This document shows, one piece after another, positions 1-5,293 of a stretch of DNA of 5,779 bases (within the stretch, counting starts at the first letter, position 1; each line of letters begins with the position of its first letter). Below the pieces are notes generated by a model, which ran no database searches, was not told the origin of the DNA, and worked only from the letters and a program-made list of their open reading frames with translations. The translations under genes were made by a program, and so were the position numbers. Origin of the DNA: Pseudomonadota bacterium. GTDB taxonomy: Bacteria; Myxococcota; Myxococcia; Myxococcales; Vulgatibacteraceae. Where the stretch lies: contig JAEZJH010000527.1 of assembly GCA_023436385.1 (NCBI GenBank), forward strand, positions 1 through 5,779, given 5' to 3'.

Positions 1-660
1 CACCGCCAGCCCCACCACGTTGCGGATCTGGTGGCGGAGGAACCCCGGCGCCGCCAGGGTCACCTCGTACAGCCGACCGCCGCCGGGCGAGGGCCGGTCG
101 TGGACCTCGGCCCGGGTGAGGAGCCGCACCCGCTGCCCGACGCCCTTCGGGTGGACCAGGGCGGTGAAGTCGTGCTTCCCGGTGGCCGCGGTCAGGGTCG
201 CCCGGAGCCGCTCCGCGTCCAGCTCCACCGGCCCCTCGAGGTCCGGGAAGCCCCGGGGATCGGGGAGGGTCCAGCTCGTCGTTCGCTCCCAGGCGGTGGG
301 CGCCGGCGAGGTGGAGATTCGGTACCGGTAGACCTTGGCCACCGCCGAGTGCCGGGCGTGAAAGGACCAGTCCACCTCGCGGGCGGCGAGCACCGCCAGC
401 TCGCGGGGGAGGCGGCGGGCGAGGAGCGCCGGCAGCGCCCGGGGGTCGAGCGGATCCGCGGTCCGCAGGGTCACCACCTGCTTGCGGGCGTGGACGCCGG
501 CGTCGGTCCGGCTCCCGCCCTCCACCTTGGCGTGGAGTCCCAGTGCCGCCAGGGCCTCCTCGAGGGAGCCCTGGACCGTGGGAAACGGCGGCTGCCGCTG
601 AAACCCCGCGAACGTGGCGCCGTCGTATGCAGTCCAGAGCGCGAAGCAACGCTTGTGCAC
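1..660 (-). CDS. truA: tRNA pseudouridine synthase A, 3' end cut by window edge
   Basis: TruA converts uridines 38-40 in the anticodon arm of many tRNAs to pseudouridine, in the cytoplasm and without a cofactor. The 220 visible residues align with the family along their length: an N-terminal AYDGATFAGFQRQ motif (about 11-23), the catalytic loop SRTDAGVHA at 50-58 with the nucleophile Asp53, the YRYRI core strand at 111-115, GKHDFTAL at 161-168, and the C-terminal signature FLRHQIRNVVG at 207-217. Family members are usually about 250-270 residues, so some 30-50 C-terminal residues lie beyond the left edge. The start is a GTG at 660-658, chosen because GGGAGGT sits 5 bases upstream and the motif order begins right after it; no ATG start fits. 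It is divergent from the membrane-protein gene at 784. The identification is secure; the start is very likely. Confidence 0.95.
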   Translation of the reverse strand, partial: MHKRCFALWTAYDGATFAGFQRQPPFPTVQGSLEEALAALGLHAKVEGGSRTDAGVHARKQVVTLRTADPLDPRALPALLARRLPRELAVLAAREVDWSFHARHSAVAKVYRYRISTSPAPTAWERTTSWTLPDPRGFPDLEGPVELDAERLRATLTAATGKHDFTALVHPKGVGQRVRLLTRAEVHDRPSPGGGRLYEVTLAAPGFLRHQIRNVVGLAV

Positions 661-665
661 CTTTG

Positions 666-672
666 ACCTCCC
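666..672 (-). promoter_or_regulatory. Shine-Dalgarno sequence of truA
   Basis: Read on the minus strand this is GGGAGGT, followed by 5 bases and then GTG. It decides the non-ATG start of truA. Confidence 0.75.
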
Positions 673-702
673 TGGGCCCACCGTACCCGTCCCACGGGGG
701 GC

Positions 703-729
703 ATGGTAGCGTTCGCGCCGAATGTCGAA
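703..729 (-). promoter_or_regulatory. weak candidate promoter for truA
   Basis: On the minus strand TTCGAC (729-724) is followed after 15 bases by TACCAT (708-703), which matches the -10 consensus at four of six positions. The spacer is shorter than ideal and the -35 match is poor. If real, transcription would begin about 35-40 bases before the truA GTG. It would overlap the alternative ATG at 703 of the divergent gene, which slightly favours the later start at 784 for that gene. Confidence 0.2.
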
Positions 730-783
730 CTCGAACGGTTGGCGAACGGCCGGGAACGGGGCCGTGGCGGCGGGGTGACGGGG

Positions 784-1671
784 ATGGCCGTGACGGAGCA
801 CGACGTCGGGGAACGCGCTGCCGGGGAATGGCTGTTCCAGCGGGAGGGCCGGCTCTTCGGACCGCTCCCGCTGCCGGTCCTGATCGAGCGGCTCGAGCGC
901 GGCGAGCTGTCCGCCGATACGCCGGTGGCTCCCGACCACGGCGGCGCCTTCCGTCCGCTCCGCGAGACCCCGGCCTTCATCGACGCCGTGGCCCGTGTCG
1001 AGGCCCACCGGAAGGTCCACGGCGAGTTGGAGGTGGCGCGGCAGGCCGAGCGGCGCCGCCTGGTCCGCCGCGCGATCCTCTGGGGAACGGTGGCCACCGC
1101 CGTCGCCGGCGGCGTCGCCGCCGGGGTGATCGCCTTCGCCCGGTCACGGGGGCCCGTTCCGACCCCCGCCGAGGTCCGGATCTCCGCGCCGCTGATCGCC
1201 GTCGCCGCCGGCCGGGAGGCGGAGGGGGCCGACGAGGAGCTGTTCGAGTACGTCGAGGGGGATCCGGCGGCGGCCCCCGATTCCCCCCCGGCGGGCCGGA
1301 CTCGCTCCCGTGGCACCAAGGTTCCCGGTCCCGCCGGCGGACCGCCCGCCGCCCGGGCCGACGCCGACGGCCTGGCCACGGAGGCGAGCTACGACGAGGT
1401 GGCGATGAACCGGGTGATCGCCGCCAACCAGGCGCGCCTCGTCGCCTGCGTGAAGGAGCAGGCCACCAAGGACCCGACCTTCCGCGGCGAGGTACCGCCC
1501 ACCTTCACCGTCGACAACAACGGGCGGGTGGGCCGGCTCTGGGTGGACAAGCCCGGCCACGCCGAGGGCAGCTTCGCCAAGTGCCTCGAGGCCCGCCTCG
1601 CCGAGTGGCGCTTCCCGGCCTTCGCCGGCGAGCGCCCCTCGATCTCCCTCTCGTTCCGCGTCGGTCCGTAG
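784..1671 (+). CDS. membrane protein with GYF_2-like and AgmX/PglI C-terminal (TonB-C-like) domains
   Basis: A 295-residue protein with three parts. Residues about 16-64 (WLFQREGRLFGPLPLPVL, then FRPLRETPAF) resemble the GYF_2 domain, a small protein-binding module. An Arg-rich stretch (RRRLVRR, 90-96) precedes one hydrophobic helix at about 98-119, which by the positive-inside rule places the N-terminus in the cytoplasm and the rest in the periplasm. An Ala/Pro/Gly-rich linker runs from about 121 to 204. Residues about 205-294 match the AgmX/PglI C-terminal pattern: a Cys222 and Cys267 pair, FTVDNNGRVGRLWV, AEWRFPAF and a closing SLSFRV. AgmX (GltJ) of Myxococcus belongs to the gliding machinery, but similar domains occur in many myxobacterial proteins, so a motility role is not implied. 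No zinc ribbon is seen. An in-frame ATG at 703 and a GTG at 775 are alternative starts; 784 was preferred because it leaves 123 bases for divergent promoters. It appears monocistronic. Confidence 0.82.
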   Translation: MAVTEHDVGERAAGEWLFQREGRLFGPLPLPVLIERLERGELSADTPVAPDHGGAFRPLRETPAFIDAVARVEAHRKVHGELEVARQAERRRLVRRAILWGTVATAVAGGVAAGVIAFARSRGPVPTPAEVRISAPLIAVAAGREAEGADEELFEYVEGDPAAAPDSPPAGRTRSRGTKVPGPAGGPPAARADADGLATEASYDEVAMNRVIAANQARLVACVKEQATKDPTFRGEVPPTFTVDNNGRVGRLWVDKPGHAEGSFAKCLEARLAEWRFPAFAGERPSISLSFRVGP

Positions 1672-1796
1672 TCCCCCTTTACGGGCGCCGGACCCGCCTG
1701 CTAGGTACGTCCCTCACGACCCGGCTCGAGGATGCCCGGGGAGGACGGCGGTCCCGGCTGGCGGGGCTCGTCTTCCCGGGTTTTCGTCCGGATCGC

Positions 1797-1802
1797 GGGA
1801 GG
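1797..1802 (+). promoter_or_regulatory. Shine-Dalgarno sequence of the 201-residue gene
   Basis: GGGAGG lies 7 bases before the ATG at 1810. It decides this start over the in-frame ATG at 1732, which would add 26 residues of Gly/Arg-rich sequence with no recognisable domain. Confidence 0.7.
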
Positions 1803-1809
1803 ATGGACG

Positions 1810-2415
1810 ATGGCGAACCGGGGTGCGGAGGCAGCGGTCGACGCGGTGGCGGCCGGGGAGTTCCGGGCGCGGGTGCTCGACACCGCTCGCCGGTTCAAGG
1901 CGTCGTGGGTGGAGTTGGCCCGGCACCTGGCCCGGGTCAAGGGCGAGGGGCTGTTCGAGGAGTGGGGCTACGCCACCTTCGAGGCCTACTGCTCCCGCGA
2001 GCTGCGGATCAAGAAGGCCACCGCCCAGAAGCTGGTGATGAGCTACGGCTTCCTCGAGAAGCACGAGCCCGAGGTCCTCGAGAACCCGGAGCAGGCCCAG
2101 CGGGCCCCGGCGTTCGAGGTGGTCCAGGTCCTCTCCCAGGCCGAGGAGCAGGGGCAGCTCGACGACCAGGCCTACCGCGAGGTCCGGGAGAAGCTCTGGG
2201 AGCGTCCCGTCGACCCCGGCGAGATCAAGCGCGAGCTGGCCAAGCGGTTCCCCGCCCCCGAGCCGGAGGAACCGCCGGTCGACCTGGCGCTGAAGCGCCT
2301 GGCGGCCGCCGCCCGGAAGCTGGCCCGGGAGCTGTCGGGTTGCGACAAGGTCCCCCGCGCCGTCGCGGAACGGGCCGCCGCCTTGGCCGAGGACGTCGAG
2401 GAGTTGTCCCGCTGA
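1810..2415 (+). CDS. conserved-looking protein of unknown function, possible helix-turn-helix
   Basis: I cannot assign this 201-residue protein to a named family. It has no signal peptide or membrane segment, so it is probably cytoplasmic. Residues about 27-85 form the most patterned part: ARRFKASWVELARHLARVK, then LFEEWGYATFEAYCSREL, then RIKKATAQKLVMSYGFLEKH. The last segment, with small residues and a Lys/Arg-rich face, looks like a helix-turn-helix recognition region; this is an inference from pattern only. Residues 86-150 are helical and charged, with a Pro/Glu-rich hinge at 149-157 (PAPEPEEPPVD). Residues 158-201 (LALKRLAAAARKLARELSG, then AVAERAAALAEDVEEL) look like a C-terminal helical hairpin or short coiled coil that could drive oligomerisation. 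Codon use resembles its neighbours, with no sign of recent transfer. It lies 138 bases after the membrane-protein gene and 272 bases before clpX, so it may be its own transcription unit. Confidence 0.8.
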   Translation: MANRGAEAAVDAVAAGEFRARVLDTARRFKASWVELARHLARVKGEGLFEEWGYATFEAYCSRELRIKKATAQKLVMSYGFLEKHEPEVLENPEQAQRAPAFEVVQVLSQAEEQGQLDDQAYREVREKLWERPVDPGEIKRELAKRFPAPEPEEPPVDLALKRLAAAARKLARELSGCDKVPRAVAERAAALAEDVEELSR

Positions 2416-2465
2416 CCCTTCCCGGGTCGGTGGCGTGCAGGCGAGCGGGCAAGCGGCCATTCTCG

Positions 2466-2521
2466 CGGTCGAGGAGAGGGTTCCTCGAGACCGGCCGTCG
2501 TCCGGCGCTGTCGGACGCCGG
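2466..2521 (+). terminator. two small tandem hairpins, possible terminator of the unknown gene
   Basis: The first hairpin pairs TCGAGGA (2469-2475) with TCCTCGA (2482-2488) around a 6-base loop, with three more outer pairs beyond a 2-base bulge. The second pairs CCGGCG (2502-2507) with CGCCGG (2516-2521) around an 8-base loop. No T-run follows either, so a classical intrinsic terminator is not shown; short GC stems are also common by chance at this base composition. Confidence 0.25.
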
Positions 2522-2604
2522 CCGCCTCCCTCGGGCCTATATTGGGGTGGTACGGGAAAAGAGGCCGTTCCGCCTGCGCCGGGACGAATGACGGGCTACA
2601 AGAC

Positions 2605-2613
2605 TGTTAGAGT
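2605..2613 (+). promoter_or_regulatory. candidate extended -10 promoter element for clpX
   Basis: TGTTAGAGT reads as TGn followed by TAGAGT, which matches TATAAT at four of six positions including the key first, second and last bases. No good -35 lies at 17 bases; ATGACG at 2588-2593 is only 14 bases away. The predicted start of transcription near 2620 would give clpX a leader of roughly 68 bases. TATATT at 2538-2543 is a rival -10 but lacks both a TG and a -35 box. Confidence 0.3.
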
Positions 2614-2672
2614 AGGTTCCCTTCACCGGGGAGGGGTCGCTCCCGGGCGGGTCGTTCGCCGCCGGTGGCGGA

Positions 2673-2682
2673 CCTCCGGAGG
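2673..2682 (+). promoter_or_regulatory. Shine-Dalgarno of clpX inside a perfect palindrome
   Basis: GGAGG at 2678-2682 lies 5 bases before the GTG start of clpX and is the right half of the perfect 10-base palindrome CCTCCGGAGG. Just upstream, CCGCC (2659-2663) and GGCGG (2667-2671) can form a tight hairpin with a 3-base loop, so the ribosome site abuts a structured leader. Confidence 0.7.
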
Positions 2683-2687
2683 CATAC

Positions 2688-3971
2688 GTGAGTCGTAACC
2701 GCGAGCACCACCACGGAAACCTCTCCTGCTCGTTCTGCGGGAAGTCGCAGCGGGAGGTCCGCAAGCTGATCGCGGGCCCGACCGTCTACATCTGCGATGA
2801 GTGCATCAAGCTCTGCAACGACATCATCGCGGAAGAGAGCGAGCGCGAGGAGGGGCGCCCGGCCCTGTCTCTCCCCACCCCGGAGGAGATCAAGGCCTTC
2901 CTCGACGACTACGTGATCGGCCAGGACCACGCCAAGAAGGTCCTCGCGGTGGCGGTCTACAACCACTACAAGCGCATCCACGCCAAGAAGCCGGCGGGCG
3001 CCAAGGGTGGTCGTCCGGGCAAGGCCGACGACATCGAGCTGCAGAAGTCGAACATCCTCCTGATCGGCCCCACCGGCTCCGGGAAGACGCTCCTCGCCCA
3101 GTCCCTGGCCCGGTTCCTCAACGTCCCCTTCACCATCGCCGACGCCACCTCGCTGACCGAGGCCGGCTACGTGGGCGAGGACGTCGAGAACATCATCCAG
3201 AACCTCCTCCACAACGCCGACTACGACGTGGAGAAGGCCGCCCGGGGGATCGTCTACATCGACGAGATCGACAAGATCGCCCGGAAGAGCGACGGCCCCT
3301 CGCCCACCCGCGACGTCGGCGGCGAGGGCGTGCAGCAGGCGCTCCTCAAGATCATCGAGGGTACCCGGGCCAACGTCACCCCCCGGGGCGGAAAGAAATA
3401 CAACCAGCAGGAGTACATCCAGGTCGACACCTCGAACATCCTCTTCATCGTCGGCGGCGCCTTCACCGGCCTCGAGCACACCATCCGCCGCCGCATCGGC
3501 GTGAAGGGGCTGGGCTTCGGCGCGGACGTCGGCAAGCGGGCGGAGGAGCACTCGCTGGGCGAGGTGCTCTCCCACGCCACGCCGGAGGACCTGGTGCGGT
3601 TTGGGCTGATCCCCGAGTTCGTCGGCCGGCTCCCGGTCCTGGCGACGCTCTGGGATCTTTCCGAGGACGACCTGGTCCAGATCCTCACCCAGCCGAAGAA
3701 CGCGCTCACCAAGCAGTACCAGCGGCTCTTCGACCTGGAGAAGGTGAAGCTCGCCTTCACCAAGGACGCGCTCCGCGCCATCGCCCGGGAGGCGATGCGG
3801 CGGAACGCCGGCGCCCGTGGCCTCCGCAGCATCATGGAGGCCGCCATGCTCGACATCATGTACGACGTCCCGTACCGGGATGGCGTCAAGGAGTGCAAGA
3901 TCACCGAGGGCGTGATCCTGCGGGGCGAGGACCCGATCCTCTCCTTCGAGCGAGAGAAGAAGACCGCGTAG
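2688..3971 (+). CDS. clpX: ATP-dependent Clp protease ATP-binding subunit ClpX
   Basis: ClpX is a cytoplasmic hexameric AAA+ unfoldase that threads tagged proteins into the ClpP peptidase and also acts alone as a chaperone. At 427 residues it is full length. The N-terminal zinc-binding domain has Cys14, Cys17, Cys36 and Cys39. The AAA+ core has Walker A GPTGSGKT (127-134), the GYVG pore loop (160-163), Walker B IVYIDEID (188-195), the arginine in FVGRLP (Arg314) as likely arginine finger, and the sensor-2 GARGLR (375-380). The ClpP-docking loop reads LGF (275-277) where E. coli has IGF, a conservative change. The RKH pore loop reads KKY (236-238), which is less usual. The start is GTG with GGAGG 5 bases upstream, giving the normal N-terminal length. 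Neither clpP nor lon adjoins it here, unlike the common tig-clpP-clpX-lon order, so it may be a lone or second copy. Confidence 0.97.
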   Translation: MSRNREHHHGNLSCSFCGKSQREVRKLIAGPTVYICDECIKLCNDIIAEESEREEGRPALSLPTPEEIKAFLDDYVIGQDHAKKVLAVAVYNHYKRIHAKKPAGAKGGRPGKADDIELQKSNILLIGPTGSGKTLLAQSLARFLNVPFTIADATSLTEAGYVGEDVENIIQNLLHNADYDVEKAARGIVYIDEIDKIARKSDGPSPTRDVGGEGVQQALLKIIEGTRANVTPRGGKKYNQQEYIQVDTSNILFIVGGAFTGLEHTIRRRIGVKGLGFGADVGKRAEEHSLGEVLSHATPEDLVRFGLIPEFVGRLPVLATLWDLSEDDLVQILTQPKNALTKQYQRLFDLEKVKLAFTKDALRAIAREAMRRNAGARGLRSIMEAAMLDIMYDVPYRDGVKECKITEGVILRGEDPILSFEREKKTA

Positions 3972-3999
3972 CACGCTGCCGCCGGCAGCGTGCTACGCG
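3965..3999 (+). terminator. perfect 16-bp hairpin with 3-base loop over the clpX stop codon
   Basis: CGCGTAGCACGCTGCC (3965-3980) pairs without mismatch with GGCAGCGTGCTACGCG (3984-3999) around the loop GCC. The left arm includes the clpX stop codon at 3969-3971. The stem is far longer than expected by chance and likely ends transcription or protects the clpX mRNA 3' end. There is no T-run after it, so the terminator role is inferred from position and stability. Confidence 0.6.
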
Positions 4000-4014
4000 C
4001 CGCGCTCGACTCGG

Positions 4015-4041
4015 CGGACATGTGCCGCAGGCGCATGTCCG
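4015..4041 (+). terminator. second hairpin, 12-bp stem with 3-base loop
   Basis: CGGACATGTGCC (4015-4026) pairs with GGCGCATGTCCG (4030-4041) around the loop GCA, with one G-U wobble in RNA. It begins 15 bases after the first hairpin and shares its core, GCC-GC(C/A)-GGC, while the outer arms differ. The two probably act together as a double terminator or are members of a palindromic repeat family. No T-run follows. Confidence 0.55.
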
Positions 4042-4087
4042 TGAACGAAACCCGGCCCTCGCGGTAGCGCGGCCCCGCCTTGCTCGG

Positions 4088-4119
4088 CCCCCAGGCCTCC
4101 CGTCCCCCCCTCACTCCCC
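4088..4119 (-). other. potential G-quadruplex upstream of the HD-GYP gene
   Basis: The plus strand has four C-runs: 4088-4092, 4099-4101, 4104-4110 and 4116-4119. On the minus strand this is four G-runs of at least three, with loops of 5, 2 and 6 bases, which satisfies the usual G3+N1-7 folding rule. It lies about 35 bases upstream of the candidate -10 element. Function is unknown, and C-rich tracts can arise by drift in such GC-rich DNA. Confidence 0.4.
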
Positions 4120-4153
4120 GGCAGCACCGAATTCTTCGGCCCAACCGGGTCCG

Positions 4154-4162
4154 TGGTACATT
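4154..4162 (+). promoter_or_regulatory. candidate extended -10 promoter element of the HD-GYP gene
   Basis: TGGTACATT reads as TGn plus TACATT, matching TATAAT at four of six positions. No good -35 is seen (TTCGGC at 4135-4140 is a poor match). The expected transcription start near 4169 is only about 3 bases before the ATG at 4172, so the mRNA would be leaderless, which agrees with the lack of any Shine-Dalgarno sequence there. Confidence 0.4.
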
Positions 4163-4171
4163 TCTGCCTCT

Positions 4172-5287
4172 ATGTCCCAGCCGGTTTCGGTCTCCGAGAC
4201 GCGCATCCTGGTGGTCGACGACGACGCCGCGGTGCGCGACGTGCTCGCCGCGATCCTGGCCGAGGAGGGGTACGCCTCCGCGGCCGTCGCCACCGCCGAG
4301 GAGGCCCTCGCCACCGCCGACTCGGGCCCGTTCGACCTGGTGATCTCCGACGTGAAGATGCCGGGCGCCGATGGCCTCTGGCTCCTCGACCGTCTCCGCC
4401 GGGACCACCCGGACGTCGCGGTGATCATGCTCACCGGCTACGGGGACACGGAGAGCGCGGTCGAGTGCCTCCGCCGCGGCGCCTCCGACTACCTCCTCAA
4501 GCCGCCGCGGATCACCGACCTGATCCGCTCGATCGAGCGGGCCCTGGCGCGGCGCCGGATCGAGCTGGCCCGGCAGCGCTACCAGAAGAAGCTCGAGCGG
4601 CGGGTGCGGGAGAAGACCGCGGAGCTGTCCCAGGCGCTCCTCGACGTCGAGCACGCCTACGCTCACACCCTCTCCGCCCTGGTGGCCGCCCTCGACGCCC
4701 GGGAGCACGAGACCGGCGACCACTCGCAGCGGGTGGTCCGCTACACCCTGGCGATCGCCGAGCGGATGGGCGTCCCCGAGGCGGAGCGCGCCGCGATCGC
4801 CCGGGGCGCGCTCCTCCACGACATCGGCAAGATCGGCGTTCCCGACGCGATCCTCCTCAAGCCCGGCAAGCTCACGCCCGAGGAGTGGACGGAGATGCGC
4901 AAGCACCCGGACATCGGCTTCGGGATCCTGGCGGGGATCGACTTCTTGGGGCCTCCGGCGGAGATCGTCCTCTCGCACCAGGAGCGCTGGGACGGCCGCG
5001 GCTATCCCCGGGGCCTCTCCGGGACCGCCATTCCCCTGGGCGCGCGGATCTTCGCGATCGCCGACACCCTCGACGCGATCACCAGCGATCGTCCCTACCG
5101 GAAGGGCACGACCTACGCCGCGGCCCGGGCGGAGATCATCCGCTGCGCCGGGACGCAGTTCGACCCCGAGGCGGTGGCGGCCTTCGCCACGCTCACCGAC
5201 GCCGACCTGGCGGAGCTGCGGCGGCGCCCCGAGCCCGCGGAGACGGTGGCGCGGGCCCTCGATCCGTCGTCCCGGAAGCTGGCGTAG
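4172..5287 (+). CDS. response regulator with HD-GYP domain, predicted cyclic-di-GMP phosphodiesterase
   Basis: A 371-residue cytoplasmic two-component regulator of the RpfG type. The receiver domain (about 11-125) has the acidic pair Asp16/Asp17, the phospho-acceptor Asp60 in LVISDVKMPGADG, Thr88 and Lys110. A charged helical linker, probably coiled coil, spans about 126-165. The HD-GYP domain (about 166-345) has EHETGDHSQRV (Glu180, His184), HDIGK (His216, Asp217), His245, HQERWDGRGYP (269-279) and ADTLDAITSDRPYR (Asp298, Asp301). These are the usual ligands of a di- or trinuclear metal centre that hydrolyses cyclic-di-GMP, except that the second His of the family HHE motif is Gln270. No histidine kinase adjoins, so it is an orphan here and its input is unknown. 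The ATG at 4172 lacks a Shine-Dalgarno sequence; the receiver begins directly after it, so the start fits. A tandem-hairpin region separates it from clpX, suggesting separate transcription. Confidence 0.93.
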   Translation: MSQPVSVSETRILVVDDDAAVRDVLAAILAEEGYASAAVATAEEALATADSGPFDLVISDVKMPGADGLWLLDRLRRDHPDVAVIMLTGYGDTESAVECLRRGASDYLLKPPRITDLIRSIERALARRRIELARQRYQKKLERRVREKTAELSQALLDVEHAYAHTLSALVAALDAREHETGDHSQRVVRYTLAIAERMGVPEAERAAIARGALLHDIGKIGVPDAILLKPGKLTPEEWTEMRKHPDIGFGILAGIDFLGPPAEIVLSHQERWDGRGYPRGLSGTAIPLGARIFAIADTLDAITSDRPYRKGTTYAAARAEIIRCAGTQFDPEAVAAFATLTDADLAELRRRPEPAETVARALDPSSRKLA

Positions 5288-5293
5288 CGGTCC

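Larger units (their letters stand above)
2416..2687 (+). other. intergenic region between the unknown gene and clpX
   Basis: These 272 bases hold no supported gene; short open frames crossing them have atypical composition and no ribosome site. The first half carries two small hairpins (2466-2493 and 2502-2521). The middle (about 2536-2620) is the most AT-containing patch in the area, with TATATT at 2538-2543 and the extended -10 candidate at 2605-2613. The last 70 bases are G-rich and structured and probably form the clpX leader. Confidence 0.6.

Noticed and set aside
703..783. N-terminal extension of the membrane protein from the ATG at 703
   Set aside because: The extra 27 residues show no conserved feature, codons there are less GC-biased at third positions, and it would leave only 42 bases between divergent genes; kept only as an alternative start.
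1675..1700. Terminator after the membrane-protein gene
   Set aside because: Only a 4-bp CGGG/CCCG pairing is visible and no T-run follows.
1678..1707. TTTACG and TAGGTA spaced by 18 bases, as a promoter for the unknown gene
   Set aside because: The -10 hexamer matches the consensus at only two positions and there is no TG extension.
543..2591. Long plus-strand open frame spanning truA, the membrane-protein gene and the unknown gene
   Set aside because: Its product is almost entirely Arg/Gly/Pro/Ala and it is out of frame with three genes that have clear domain or ribosome-site support.
3254..4978. Long open frame on the minus strand opposite clpX and the HD-GYP gene, and a similar one at 2607-3974
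   Set aside because: They are Arg/Leu/Gly-rich shadows of high-GC coding DNA, run through two genuine genes and strong hairpins, and show no family motifs.
4751..5061. Three copies of GCGATCGC (4751, 4793, 5054), recalling the HIP1 octamer
   Set aside because: All three encode Ala-Ile-Ala in the HD-GYP frame, so protein sequence and GC-rich codon choice explain them.
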